Positions 35,173 through 44,233 of a stretch of 64,000 nt of DNA are shown in pieces. Positions within the stretch are counted from its first letter, which is position 1. Every line of letters starts with the position of its first letter. The stretch lies in NCBI RefSeq assembly GCF_030068545.1, contig NZ_JASJOR010000005.1, positions 62,001-126,000 on the forward strand. Reading direction: 5' to 3'. Position numbers and translations under genes: made by a program. The notes below the pieces were generated by a model. It saw only the letters and a list, made by a program, of their open reading frames with translations. It did no database searches and had not been told where the DNA came from. Origin of the DNA: Xanthocytophaga flava. GTDB lineage: Bacteria; Bacteroidota; Bacteroidia; Cytophagales; 172606-1.

Positions 35173-35787
35173 ATGAAAATTCAGACAGCAGTTTTTAAAC
35201 AGAGTAATACCGATTATAAAAAGTGTCCGGCTCCAACTATGCCAGAGTATGCTTTTATTGGAAGATCTAATGTTGGTAAATCCTCTCTGATCAATATGAT
35301 TACAGGCAAGCCGACATTGGCCAAAACATCTCAAACACCCGGAAAAACACAGTTGATTAACCATTTTTCCATCAATGATCAATGGTATCTTGTGGATTTG
35401 CCAGGGTATGGATATGCCAAAGCAAGCCAAAAAGAGCGGGAGAAGTGGGATAAAATGATAAAGGAGTATTTAAAGAATCGGACAAACCTCCATTGTATAT
35501 TTGTATTAATAGATTCACGTCACTCTGCCCAAAAGATAGATATGGAGTTTATGCAATGGTTAGGAGAAAATGAATTGCCATTTGCCATTATTTTTACGAA
35601 GACAGACAAACAATCCAAAACCAAAACACAGGCATTGCTCAATGAATATGCCACCAAAATGCTTGATTACTGGGAAGAAATGCCAGTTTCTTTCTCTACT
35701 TCTTCCTTAACAAAAACAGGAAAAGATGAGATCTTAAAATTTATTGATGAATTGAATCAGGATTGGCAACCTGTACCTCAAGACTAA
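35173..35787 (+). CDS. engB: Ribosome biogenesis GTPase YihA/YsxC/EngB
   Basis: A 204-aa TRAFAC-class GTPase needed for assembly of the large ribosomal subunit. The G1 motif GRSNVGKSS is near 29-37. G2 is the TSQTPGKTQ region, G3 is VDLPGYGYAK, G4 is FTKTDK and G5 is the SFSTSSL region. The family length is about 200 aa, which supports ATG 35173 (MKIQTAVF) over the 10-codon upstream ATG. It stands alone. Confidence 0.96.
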   Translation: MKIQTAVFKQSNTDYKKCPAPTMPEYAFIGRSNVGKSSLINMITGKPTLAKTSQTPGKTQLINHFSINDQWYLVDLPGYGYAKASQKEREKWDKMIKEYLKNRTNLHCIFVLIDSRHSAQKIDMEFMQWLGENELPFAIIFTKTDKQSKTKTQALLNEYATKMLDYWEEMPVSFSTSSLTKTGKDEILKFIDELNQDWQPVPQD

Positions 35788-36073
35788 CGTATAGCACAAG
35801 TGTTTTATGAGTAGGTAGGTTTACTAAATACAAATTGCTGTGAATGTGTATACTAACAAAGAGACTTTTGTAGGATTTCGGGTATTCACAATGCAAAAAT
35901 CAATGTAATAGCCTTACTTCTAAGGCTTGTAATAATTTGAGGCATTTTTGCCATCAGAATGCAATCACAAAAATCATAGAAAGCGTATTTACGTATACCA
36001 AAGAAGATACCACTGGTAATTTATTTGTTTTAACTTCTCTTAAAGTTTTACCTGTTTTTTTGAATTATTTTTT

Positions 36074-36448
36074 ATGAAAATGAAAATCAAGGTTTTAGTA
36101 TTATTTCTAATTGCATTTGGAGTAATGAGTCTGACTGCTCAGGCACAGAACAAGCGTATTATTCCTGTTGCTGAATATTATGAAGGTGGTCAGGAAAAAC
36201 TTCTTGCTGATATACAGCAAATGATTCAGTACCCTCCAACGGCAAAGCGGAATCGTATTCAGGGAGAATGCCTGATAAATTTTGTACTGGAAGCTGATGG
36301 AAAAACCTCTTCATTTAAACTGGTAAAAGAGATTGGTGGAGGATGTGGAGCAGAAGCTATGCGCATTGCCGGACTGCTTAAATTTAAAGCTCCTGGTTAC
36401 CGGATGGATGTGGGCGTACCTATTAAGTTTGTTTTACCCAAACCGTAA
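36074..36448 (+). CDS. Small exported TonB C-terminal-domain protein
   Basis: A 124-aa protein with a signal peptide (residues 1-24, ending AQAQ) directly followed by a TonB-C-like domain (YPPTAKRNRIQGECLINFVL, DGKTSSFKLVKEIGGGCG, EAMRIAGLLKFKAPG). True TonB energy transducers have an inner-membrane anchor and a proline-rich spacer. Both are missing, so this is a free periplasmic domain with unknown partner. Such short proteins are frequent in Bacteroidota. It is monocistronic and followed by a hairpin at 36491. Confidence 0.8.
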   Translation: MKMKIKVLVLFLIAFGVMSLTAQAQNKRIIPVAEYYEGGQEKLLADIQQMIQYPPTAKRNRIQGECLINFVLEADGKTSSFKLVKEIGGGCGAEAMRIAGLLKFKAPGYRMDVGVPIKFVLPKP

Positions 36449-36490
36449 TCTTGAAAATACACTCTGCAGCAATTAAATAGTTAAGTGATG

Positions 36491-36516
36491 AAGGCAAGTC
36501 GATGGTGACTTGCCTT
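36491..36516 (+). terminator. Terminator after the TonB-C protein gene
   Basis: A 10-bp stem aaggcaagtc / gacttgcctt (36491-36500, 36507-36516) followed by ttctattt. Confidence 0.75.
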
Positions 36517-36544
36517 TTCTATTTGAAGCGGTCTAAACAAATTA

Positions 36545-36646
36545 TAAATGAGATCAGCTATCAGATTTTAGAGTGAACCAAGACTATTTTGACTGGCACA
36601 ACCTCACGAGATCTACTCAAAAGATGCCTTTGTAGCTTTTATAAAT
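36545..36646 (+). promoter_or_regulatory. Upstream module shared with the gene at 8884
   Basis: TAAATGAG (36545-36552), a 13-bp spacer and TTTTAGAGTGA (36566-36576) are repeated exactly, with the same spacing, at 8679-8710. A promoter-like 25-mer (36622-36646, TGCCTTTG core) matches 8789-8813 at 20 of 25 positions. Confidence 0.4.
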
Positions 36647-36732
36647 AAGTTCAGATAGCCTCTGATGATAATTTTTATAGTATTTTGTGACTTATAGAGA
36701 ATAAACAGGAAATTATCTATGAAAATGGAAGA

Positions 36733-37596
36733 ATGACAGCCACCAGATGGGATTGCGATGGGATAAAGATGGGACATGCCATTTCTCAATTCGCTACAGG
36801 TGTAAGTCATACTGCTAGTAGCCCAACAGATGTTGTTCGGCTACATTTTGGTCTAAAAGGAGATTATCGATTTGTCTATAAACAACTCAATCAGTCTTTT
36901 GATCTTATAGGGAGTCACCACAATATTATGTATTCAAAGGGATTTGATATCATAGTTGAAAATAAGACGCCTGAAATTGAGACGTTTGGAGTGCAGTTTC
37001 CGAAGAATTTATTTATTCAATACACACAAAATGCAAATGAACCTTTAAAGCAATTTGCTGAAGATATTTTAAGCGAAAAAAACGTAATTCTGTCACAGCA
37101 GTGGGTTCCGATTGACCTTCCAACGCAAAATGTTATTCAACAGATTATACATTGTCCTTATACCGGAGATTTGCAGAAGTTATTTTTACTTTCAAAGAGT
37201 ATTGAGTTGTTGGTTTTGTCTGCAGATGCTTATCAGACTTTGTTGCAGAGGAAGAGTACTTTTATCCGAAGTCAGATTGATAAAGAGAAGATTATTGCTG
37301 TGCGAGACTTACTAAATGAACGGCTACAGTCACCTCCCAACCTCTCTGAAATTGCACGAATGGTTGGATTAAACGAATACAAACTTAAACGTGGTTTTAA
37401 AGAGATATTTGATACTACAGTGTTTGGATATCTGGCTGAGCAACGTATGCAACTGGCATATACATATTTGCGGGATACAGAGAAAACTGCTGCTGAAGTT
37501 TCTGTTGATCTGGGTTTTGCTACTCCTCAATATTTTAACAATGCATTTAAAAAAAGATTTGGTATCACTCCTTTTTTTGTTAGAAATAATCCGTAA
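36733..37596 (+). CDS. AraC family transcriptional regulator
   Basis: A 287-aa DNA-binding regulator. The C-terminal third (about 195-287) has the double helix-turn-helix of AraC/XylS: SEIARMVGLNEYKLKRGFKEIF, then AAEVSVDLGFATPQYFNNAFKKRFGITPFFVR. The N-terminal 190 residues form a ligand- or partner-binding domain without an obvious cupin signature, of the type common in Bacteroidota. The SRPBCC gene starts 68 bp downstream on the same strand and may be its target or operon partner. The upstream region carries sequence blocks shared with the exported isomerase-like gene at 8884. Confidence 0.88.
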   Translation: MTATRWDCDGIKMGHAISQFATGVSHTASSPTDVVRLHFGLKGDYRFVYKQLNQSFDLIGSHHNIMYSKGFDIIVENKTPEIETFGVQFPKNLFIQYTQNANEPLKQFAEDILSEKNVILSQQWVPIDLPTQNVIQQIIHCPYTGDLQKLFLLSKSIELLVLSADAYQTLLQRKSTFIRSQIDKEKIIAVRDLLNERLQSPPNLSEIARMVGLNEYKLKRGFKEIFDTTVFGYLAEQRMQLAYTYLRDTEKTAAEVSVDLGFATPQYFNNAFKKRFGITPFFVRNNP

Positions 37597-37664
37597 AGTT
37601 GTAATTAGTCTGATCGTTAAACTCTCTACTATTGTAGTATAACTATCAAAATATAGCAATCACT

Positions 37665-38117
37665 ATGAATCAACTTATTGTAGAGAATAGCATCTGTATT
37701 GATGCTCCTGTTGCCAAGGTTTGGAATCTTCTAACCAATCCTGAACAAACAAAGAAATATATGCACGGTTGTGAAGCTATTTCTGATTGGAAGGTTGGTA
37801 GTTCATTGATCTGGAAAGGTGTTTTTAATGGGCAGGAATTAGTTGCTGTTACAGGACATATTGTTGAAATCAAACCAGAAAACGTTCTGTCTTATACCAC
37901 ATTTGATCCCAATAATACTAAACTGGAAGATAAGCCGGAGAACTATCTCACTGTTTCATATATACTACATAGTGAAGAGGACAAAACGAACCTGGTTGTG
38001 ACTCAAGGTGATTTTGCTCAGGTTGCTGAAGGTGAAAGTCGCTACAGTGATGCTATTAACAGTGGTGGGTGGGGGCCTATTTTACAAGAGATAAAGAAAC
38101 TGGCAGAAACAGAATAA
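37665..38117 (+). CDS. SRPBCC domain protein (AHSA1-like)
   Basis: A 150-aa START-like ligand-binding protein of the activator-of-Hsp90-ATPase-1-like subgroup. The N-terminal strand and helix ENSICIDAPVAKVWNLLTNPEQ and the middle WKVGSSLIWKG are characteristic, and a long C-terminal helix closes the cavity. The ligand is unknown. It lies downstream of an AraC regulator, an arrangement often seen in small inducible operons. It is clearly distinct from the other SRPBCC protein at 18423. Confidence 0.85.
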   Translation: MNQLIVENSICIDAPVAKVWNLLTNPEQTKKYMHGCEAISDWKVGSSLIWKGVFNGQELVAVTGHIVEIKPENVLSYTTFDPNNTKLEDKPENYLTVSYILHSEEDKTNLVVTQGDFAQVAEGESRYSDAINSGGWGPILQEIKKLAETE

Positions 38118-38135
38118 GACCCTTATTTAAGGGTA

Positions 38136-38189
38136 TCTACACTATTTTTAGAAAATCAGATCATCGAGCTCTTATAAAAATAGTGTAGA
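38136..38189. terminator. Inverted repeat / terminator between convergent SRPBCC and radical SAM genes
   Basis: A 15-bp perfect stem tctacactattttta / taaaaatagtgtaga (38136-38150, 38175-38189) with a 24-nt loop. Confidence 0.6.
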
Positions 38190-38202
38190 CGACCTCTTAG
38201 CA

Positions 38203-39615
38203 TCATACCATACTTTTGTCTTCCCGTTCAAGACGTAGTGTTTCCAGATATTTTGCCTTATCATCCCGATAAAACAGATTCATTGTCTCAAATGGAACAA
38301 TCTTCCCATCTTTGTTGACTATGTGCACACATGATTTCTTAATAGACCGTACATCAAAGTTATAGGCGTCAATAAACTGCATGATAATAATGCGAAATAG
38401 GTTTTGATAAGTTAATCCAGGTGCCTGAACAGATGGCAGACAACATAATAAAGAATTGAGTTCATCTGTCGCACACTCTACGGATTTTGCTGTGCTGAAC
38501 AGATTTACCATATGGTCCTTGAGACGGTCATCCTGTTCATAGACAATCGTATTCTTGGAATTATTGAGTAGATCATCCGGGTTGATAAACCGTGTAAGTG
38601 GAAATACCTGATTTTCCAGTTTCAAAGCATAGCCCATTACCAAAGCATCTGGGTTGCAGGGAACAGGTAATAAATCGTTTTCCTGAAAAATCGAAGTCTG
38701 ACTGAGGATATCCTGACGGACTTCGGTTAGTGTATACCGATCTTTGGCAGGATCAAAGTTTTCGAGTCGGCCTGCAACCTGAGTAGGTTGGAAAGTGACA
38801 CCCCGCACACAGGGTTGTTGCAATGCATATTCAATGATACTCCCAATCTCATCTGTATTTAATCCTTTCTGCAAAGTCACCACCAATGTTGTAGATACAT
38901 TGTATTTGTTGAGATTCTCCAATGCTTTTTTACGTACATCCCGTAAATCTTTTCCCCGCATTTGTTCCAGTACTTCCTTCCGAAAAGAATCAAACTGTAG
39001 GTAAATCTCAAAATCAGGCATATAAGATGCCAATTTTTCTACAAAAGATTCATCTTGTGCAATCCGAATACCATTAGTATTCACCATTAAGTGTTTGATA
39101 GGCTTTTGTTTCGCCAGATCCAGTATTTCAAAAAACTGAGGGTGCACAGTAGGTTCGCCTCCACTAAGCTGAATTACATCCGGTTCTCCTTCGTTGGCCA
39201 CTATAATATCCATCATTCGGTTAATTTCTTCCAGGGTGCGGTGTCTGCCATGAGTAGGAGAGGATTCAGCATAACAGGTTGGACAGGTGAGGTTACATCT
39301 GTCTGTAACTTCAATAAGTGTAAGACAGGAATGTTGCTCGTGATCTGTACACAAACCACAATCATAAGGACAACCATAATGAGTTGCCATATTAAATTTG
39401 AGAGGCATCTCACTGGCCTTGTTGTAGTTTCGTATATTTTTATAATAAGGTATATCTGTTGCTATCAGAACTTTCTCCCGTCCATGTTCAGGACAATTTT
39501 TCAGCATAAAAACTTTATCGTTCTCAAACACAATTTTGGCCTCAATACGACGCAGACAGGTAGAACAAAGACTTAATGTAAAGTCGTAATAGGTGTAAGG
39601 ACGTTGTTTTGACAT
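38203..39615 (-). CDS. Radical SAM enzyme of the MJ0619/tetraether-lipid-synthase (TES)-like group
   Basis: A 470-aa radical SAM protein. The 4Fe-4S motif CNLTCPTC is at C107-x3-C111-x2-C114. An N-terminal zinc-ribbon-like cysteine set (C17, C20, C41) and the preceding HYGCPYDCGLCTDHEQHSC segment (about 79-97) are hallmarks of the MJ0619-like group. Archaeal members join lipid chains (TES) or methylate pterins. SGGEPTVHP (SAM-binding GGE) and the downstream MVNTNG strand complete the barrel. A Cys-rich C-terminus probably binds further clusters. The group is assigned by motif recognition. The substrate is unknown, but the nearby Lgt-like protein hints at a lipid. Confidence 0.75.
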   Translation of the reverse strand: MSKQRPYTYYDFTLSLCSTCLRRIEAKIVFENDKVFMLKNCPEHGREKVLIATDIPYYKNIRNYNKASEMPLKFNMATHYGCPYDCGLCTDHEQHSCLTLIEVTDRCNLTCPTCYAESSPTHGRHRTLEEINRMMDIIVANEGEPDVIQLSGGEPTVHPQFFEILDLAKQKPIKHLMVNTNGIRIAQDESFVEKLASYMPDFEIYLQFDSFRKEVLEQMRGKDLRDVRKKALENLNKYNVSTTLVVTLQKGLNTDEIGSIIEYALQQPCVRGVTFQPTQVAGRLENFDPAKDRYTLTEVRQDILSQTSIFQENDLLPVPCNPDALVMGYALKLENQVFPLTRFINPDDLLNNSKNTIVYEQDDRLKDHMVNLFSTAKSVECATDELNSLLCCLPSVQAPGLTYQNLFRIIIMQFIDAYNFDVRSIKKSCVHIVNKDGKIVPFETMNLFYRDDKAKYLETLRLEREDKSMV

Positions 39616-39867
39616 ATAATTTGTGGTTGGTTTCTTACAAGATGTTATATAGCAAGATAGAAAAATATAGTATCATATTTGATGATAAATCTGTAATCAT
39701 AGATGAACCTAACTATTTATAGAAATTAGTGAAAGTGTTAACTAAAGTTTTTATTACATCTATAATTCTGTGTATTACAGAGGCAGAAGTTTACGTTTAA
39801 AAAGAATCCAGTATTTAATACTGTAAAATTTACACACTCACCGTTAAAAAGATACAATAACGACCTT

Positions 39868-40698
39868 ATGCGTAAGAACCCTTTTATTTACCGCATTTTC
39901 ACCCTGTTACTTGTTGTGACATTTTTAGCAAGCTGTAAGAAAGATGATGAAGTTAAGCCTGCAAAAGAAGAAGATTTTGCATCTGCTCAAGCTACGATCT
40001 CTTTGACAAACGAAGTGAATGATATTGGGAATATGGCAATAGATTTTTCTGGTAAGATTTCCTCAGATACAAAACTTGCTAATATAAAAAATGTCCGAAC
40101 TGCAATAGAAGAAGGAACATGTGGGGTAATAGATTTCAATTGGAGTGAAGCTTCTGGTAATATTATCGTTACAGTTGATTATGGAACAGGTACAACCTGT
40201 AATGGAATTGTCTATAAAGGAAAACTTGTATTCACCTATACATATACTACAAATGGACTTAATGCCACTATAAATTTTGTTGATTATGAAGCTGATGGGA
40301 AAAAACTGAGAGGAGATTATATAATGGATATGAGTTATGTTAAAACTGAAGCAAAAGCAGGTCTTAAATATGATTGGAAATTCCAAAATGCTGTGTTTAC
40401 CTATGCTGATGGTTCAACTGTGAAATGGAACAGTGCTTATTCCATTAGTATCTCTGGTGCTACTTACAATACAACAGGAGGTATTTCCGGAACAGGTAAA
40501 GATGGTAAGAACTTTTCTGCCACAATTACCAGTCCCTTGTCTATTAGTGAAGGTTGTCAATATGGTCTAGTAAGCGGAACTTATCTGATCAAAGGAGATG
40601 GACATCCAGATGCTACATACGATTTTGGTGATGGTACCTGCGATAATAAGGCTACACTTACTATTAATGGTACTACTCAAACATTCACTTTCGAGTAA
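39868..40698 (+). CDS. Hypothetical lipoprotein
   Basis: A 276-aa exported protein with a lipoprotein signal: a hydrophobic stretch and a lipobox ending in ASC at residue 23, followed by KKDDEVKP. The mature part is rich in Thr, Gly, Asn and Asp with alternating strands, suggesting a beta-sandwich or beta-roll. I do not recognise a named domain. It lies between the radical SAM and Lgt-like genes on the opposite strand and has its own hairpin downstream. It could be unrelated to both. Confidence 0.75.
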   Translation: MRKNPFIYRIFTLLLVVTFLASCKKDDEVKPAKEEDFASAQATISLTNEVNDIGNMAIDFSGKISSDTKLANIKNVRTAIEEGTCGVIDFNWSEASGNIIVTVDYGTGTTCNGIVYKGKLVFTYTYTTNGLNATINFVDYEADGKKLRGDYIMDMSYVKTEAKAGLKYDWKFQNAVFTYADGSTVKWNSAYSISISGATYNTTGGISGTGKDGKNFSATITSPLSISEGCQYGLVSGTYLIKGDGHPDATYDFGDGTCDNKATLTINGTTQTFTFE

Positions 40699-40723
40699 TA
40701 GAACGGTTACTTGTTAGGAATAT

Positions 40724-40755
40724 AAACCACCGGAGCCCCAGCCCTTCGGTGGTTT
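40724..40755. terminator. Terminator between lipoprotein and Lgt-like genes
   Basis: A 9-bp stem aaaccaccg / cggtggttt (40724-40732, 40747-40755) followed by ttct; it lies between convergent genes. Confidence 0.7.
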
Positions 40756-40761
40756 TCTGTT

Positions 40762-41586
40762 TTATGTATTCGATATCTTTTTTCTTGTATCAACTAAGTT
40801 AGCAGGATAGAGAAAAACTTTATAATAATAGATCAACCCAGCCAGGCAGGCTAGTTGTATAGTGGATAAGCCAAAGCTGAATCGATAGACAGGTTTGATA
40901 AACTCAATGAAGAAGCGAAAAATAAGATAAGATGCTAACAGGATTTTAAATCGACTGCCATTCGTTAATACATACTGTTGTTCAAGGAAAAAGATAAATG
41001 TTCCTACTATAAGTAAGAACAGAATCTCGTATAAGGCAGCCGGGTGGCGTGGAATTCCGTCTCCCAGATTCATACACCAGGGCAATGAGCAGGGACTACC
41101 ATGTGTACCATCTGTTATGCCTGCCAGAAAACAACCAATACGTCCCAGAACCATTCCCAATATAATAGGATAAACCATCAGATCTCCTGATGAAGTAGTG
41201 ACACCCAACTGTTTTTTTGTTAGTTCAACTCCAATCAATCCTCCCAGTAGACCTCCTACAATAGTTTTGCTTTGCAAGTAAACTATCCAGTTTCCAGAGG
41301 TCTGTATGAATATATTCGGGTTTTCAAGTATACCGATCAGCCGAGAACCAATTAACCCTCCAGCCGCAGTTCCGATAAATATCCAGAGACGATCTGAGTT
41401 GCTGATAGGGTCATGTGTATGACGACGTAGCCATAAGTAATACTGAAAACCAATGGAGTACGATAATATCTCAAATACTAAATGAGAATTGATGGTAAAT
41501 CCGGCTATGTGAAAGTTTACAGGAAAGGTCACAGATAAGAAAATTGAATAGATTCCTGGAAAGATAGTTAATCTTCCAATAGTCAA
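40762..41586 (-). CDS. Divergent Lgt-like (prolipoprotein diacylglyceryl transferase family) membrane protein
   Basis: A 274-aa polytopic membrane protein with about seven hydrophobic segments. It aligns with Lgt in layout: GLIGSRL, GGLLGGLIGV, GRIGCFLAG, and RHPAALYE near 180-187. Lgt normally moves diacylglycerol from phosphatidylglycerol onto the lipobox cysteine. Residues I expect in true Lgt are changed: the HGG histidine is V110, and the Asn of GRxGNF is C152. It may therefore catalyse a related lipid transfer or be inactive. The start is TTG 41586 in the longest frame; GTG 41532 is an alternative. A canonical lgt is expected elsewhere in the genome. Confidence 0.72.
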   Translation of the reverse strand: MTIGRLTIFPGIYSIFLSVTFPVNFHIAGFTINSHLVFEILSYSIGFQYYLWLRRHTHDPISNSDRLWIFIGTAAGGLIGSRLIGILENPNIFIQTSGNWIVYLQSKTIVGGLLGGLIGVELTKKQLGVTTSSGDLMVYPIILGMVLGRIGCFLAGITDGTHGSPCSLPWCMNLGDGIPRHPAALYEILFLLIVGTFIFFLEQQYVLTNGSRFKILLASYLIFRFFIEFIKPVYRFSFGLSTIQLACLAGLIYYYKVFLYPANLVDTRKKISNT

Positions 41587-41690
41587 AACTGAAAAAGAAG
41601 TTTTAAGTTTGAAGATATCGATGAAGATGACCTATAGCTACAAGTACATGAATTTTTCAAAAAATACAAACCATGATGACTTCAAATACC

Positions 41691-42926
41691 ATGAAGAGAA
41701 ATGCACTTATTGGAATCACCTTATCTCTGCTGAGCATTTATAATGCTGGGGCACAAACTATTTCTACAGCAGAACTAAAAAAGCATATTACTATACTGGC
41801 CAGTGATAAGATGGAAGGGCGTGGATCAGGCAAAAAAGGAGGTGAGTTAGCCGCTGACTATATTGCCAGCCAGTTCAAGGTCTTGAAGCTGGTATCTAAA
41901 GGGGAGACGAAAGATTACTTCCAACGTTTTGAACTAAGAAATTCCGGTACACATGGCGCTGTAGACACCACTACACGAACTACGAAAAATGTAATAGGGT
42001 ATCTGGATAATGGCGCAAGAGAGACAATTATTATAGGAGCCCACTATGACCATTTAGGTATGGGGCATGATGGTGGCTCACTGGATACTTCACCTTTAGG
42101 GAAAATTCATAATGGAGCAGATGACAATGCTAGTGGAGTGGCTGGCGTATTGGAGCTAGCGAAGTATTATAGTCAGAATAAAGAAAAAGAGAAGGTTAAC
42201 TTTTTGTTTATATGTTTCTCTGGCGAAGAAATGGGGTTGCTGGGATCTAAATATTTCACAGACCATCCTACCATTGATCTTTCAAAGATAGACTGTATGT
42301 TGAATATGGATATGATAGGTAGACTTCCTGAAAACAAGACACTCATTGTAAGTGGAATAGGGACTAGTCCATCATGGGGAAATATACTTCGTAAATACGA
42401 GTCAGATAAGTTGAAAGCCTCATTCGATTCTTCCGGAATAGGAGCTTCTGATCATACATCTTTTTACCTGAAGAATATTCCGGTATTACATTTTTTTACA
42501 GGATCTCATAGCGATTATCATAAACCTGGTGATGATGCAGATAAGATTAATTACGTAGGAGAGCAGATTGTTTTACAGTATATCATTCAGGTTATTTCAG
42601 ACATAGCTGTACTGCCTCATCTGGCTTTTACTCCTACTAAAACCAACAGTAATCAAAGTGCTTCTGTTTCTATGAAGGTTACTATGGGAATCATGCCAAG
42701 TTATGCTTCCGATGGAAATGGGTTGAAAGTAGACGCAGTCTCTGAGAATAAACCCGCTAAAAAAGCAGGTGTGTTGGCAGGAGATGTGATTGTGGCTATT
42801 GATGAGCATAAGGTTACTGATATCCATACATATATGGAAGCCCTAAACTTTTATGAAAAAGGAGCATCCGCTCAGGTTAAGATCCGCAGAGGAACTGAAA
42901 CCGTTACACTTACAGTACAATTCTAA
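41691..42926 (+). CDS. Exported M28 family metallopeptidase with C-terminal PDZ domain
   Basis: About 411 aa. A signal peptide (MKRNALIGITLSLLSIYNAGAQ) is followed by a protease-associated-like spacer and the M28 zinc aminopeptidase domain. Zinc and catalytic residues are visible in IIGAHYDHLG, NGADDNASGVAG, FSGEEMGLLGS, LNMDMIGRL and the final HSDYHKPGDD. A PDZ domain occupies about the last 90 residues (GVLAGDVIVAIDEHKVTD). It probably acts as a periplasmic or surface aminopeptidase. In-frame ATGs at 41673 and 41676 would add up to six residues before the signal peptide. It ends at an 11-bp terminator. Confidence 0.92.
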   Translation: MKRNALIGITLSLLSIYNAGAQTISTAELKKHITILASDKMEGRGSGKKGGELAADYIASQFKVLKLVSKGETKDYFQRFELRNSGTHGAVDTTTRTTKNVIGYLDNGARETIIIGAHYDHLGMGHDGGSLDTSPLGKIHNGADDNASGVAGVLELAKYYSQNKEKEKVNFLFICFSGEEMGLLGSKYFTDHPTIDLSKIDCMLNMDMIGRLPENKTLIVSGIGTSPSWGNILRKYESDKLKASFDSSGIGASDHTSFYLKNIPVLHFFTGSHSDYHKPGDDADKINYVGEQIVLQYIIQVISDIAVLPHLAFTPTKTNSNQSASVSMKVTMGIMPSYASDGNGLKVDAVSENKPAKKAGVLAGDVIVAIDEHKVTDIHTYMEALNFYEKGASAQVKIRRGTETVTLTVQF

Positions 42927-42935
42927 TCGAAACAA

Positions 42936-42964
42936 AAAGAGGCAGGTTTTTGGCCTGCCTCTTT
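42936..42964. terminator. Terminator between convergent M28 and thiolase genes
   Basis: An 11-bp stem aaagaggcagg / cctgcctcttt (42936-42946, 42954-42964), serving both strands. Confidence 0.85.
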
Positions 42965-42985
42965 CACTGTATCAGATACACTAAA

Positions 42986-44164
42986 TTAGTTTAAAAACTC
43001 ATAGATCCCTGCTACTCCTTGTCCACCACCCACACAGGCTGTCACCATACCATATTTCTGATTCTGTCGGCGCATTTCATTAAATAACTGAATAGACAAT
43101 CTGGCACCAGTTGAACCCAAGGCATGGCCTAATGCAATAGCACCACCATTAGGGTTTACGATATCAGGATTGATACCAAGTGTTTTGATTACTGCCAGTG
43201 CCTGAGCTGCAAATGCTTCATTTAATTCAATCTGTTGAATATCATCCAGCTTCATACCAGCTTGTTTTAAAGCTTGTGGGATAGCGGCCACAGGACCAAT
43301 ACCCATGATGCGAGGTTCTACACCCATAGCTGCATAAGTAATCATACGGGCAATCGGTTTCAGATTTAACTCATTTACCATCCGTTCAGACATAACCAAC
43401 ACAAAGCCTGCTCCATCAGATGTTTGAGAAGAGTTACCTGCCGTTACACTTCCGCCTGCTGCAAATACAGGTTTTAGCTTTCCCAAAGCATCCAGGTTGG
43501 TATCTGCCCGTGGACCTTCGTCTGTATCTACTACATATTCGCGGGTTTTCTTTTTGCCACTATCTGCATCAAAATAAGTTTCCTTTACAGTGATAGGAAC
43601 AATCTGCTCCTTGAAATATCCACTCTTGATTGCATTAAGTGCTTTTTGATGAGATTTGAACGCAAATTCGTCCTGCTCCTGACGAGTGATGTGGTACTGA
43701 TCTGCCACCTGCTCGGCAGTAAGTCCCATACCCAGGTAATAGTCAGGATGAGGAAGAGTTAATTCATAATTGGGTGCCAGTTTCCAGCCTGTAGTAGGTA
43801 CAAGCGACATAGATTCTGTTCCTCCGGCAATCATACAATCCGCCATCCCTGCATGGATTTTAGCCGAAGCAATAGCAATAGCTTCTACTCCTGACCCACA
43901 GTAACGGTTGATAACCATTCCTGGAACACTTATAGGCATAGAAAGTAATGAAATCATCCGTCCCATCTGCATGCCTTGTTCTGCTTCAGGTACTGCGTTC
44001 CCTACAATAATATCGTCTACACGAGCAGGGTCTAATGCTGGCACAGAGGCTACCAGTTTTTTAATTACTTCTGCTGCCAGATCATCTGGACGGGTAAACC
44101 GAAACCCTCCACGAGGCGCTTTACCTACAGCAGTTCTATATCCGGCTACTATATATGCATTCAT
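42986..44164 (-). CDS. Acetyl-CoA C-acyltransferase (thiolase)
   Basis: A 392-aa thiolase catalysing the last step of fatty acid beta-oxidation, thiolytic cleavage of 3-ketoacyl-CoA. The nucleophile is C89 in NRYCGSGVEAIA. The conserved His is in GGAIALGHALGSTGAR near 348, and the acid/base Cys is in VTACVGGGQG near 378. The length is typical of FadA/FadI. It is the third gene of marR - 3-hydroxyacyl-CoA dehydrogenase - thiolase, 69 bp after the second. An acyl-CoA dehydrogenase is not in the window. Confidence 0.95.
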   Translation of the reverse strand: MNAYIVAGYRTAVGKAPRGGFRFTRPDDLAAEVIKKLVASVPALDPARVDDIIVGNAVPEAEQGMQMGRMISLLSMPISVPGMVINRYCGSGVEAIAIASAKIHAGMADCMIAGGTESMSLVPTTGWKLAPNYELTLPHPDYYLGMGLTAEQVADQYHITRQEQDEFAFKSHQKALNAIKSGYFKEQIVPITVKETYFDADSGKKKTREYVVDTDEGPRADTNLDALGKLKPVFAAGGSVTAGNSSQTSDGAGFVLVMSERMVNELNLKPIARMITYAAMGVEPRIMGIGPVAAIPQALKQAGMKLDDIQQIELNEAFAAQALAVIKTLGINPDIVNPNGGAIALGHALGSTGARLSIQLFNEMRRQNQKYGMVTACVGGGQGVAGIYEFLN

Positions 44165-44233
44165 ATTGTCAGATTTTTTAAATGAAAGTATTCTGTAATG
44201 AAAACGAAATAGTGACTGAAATCATTCAGGTAA

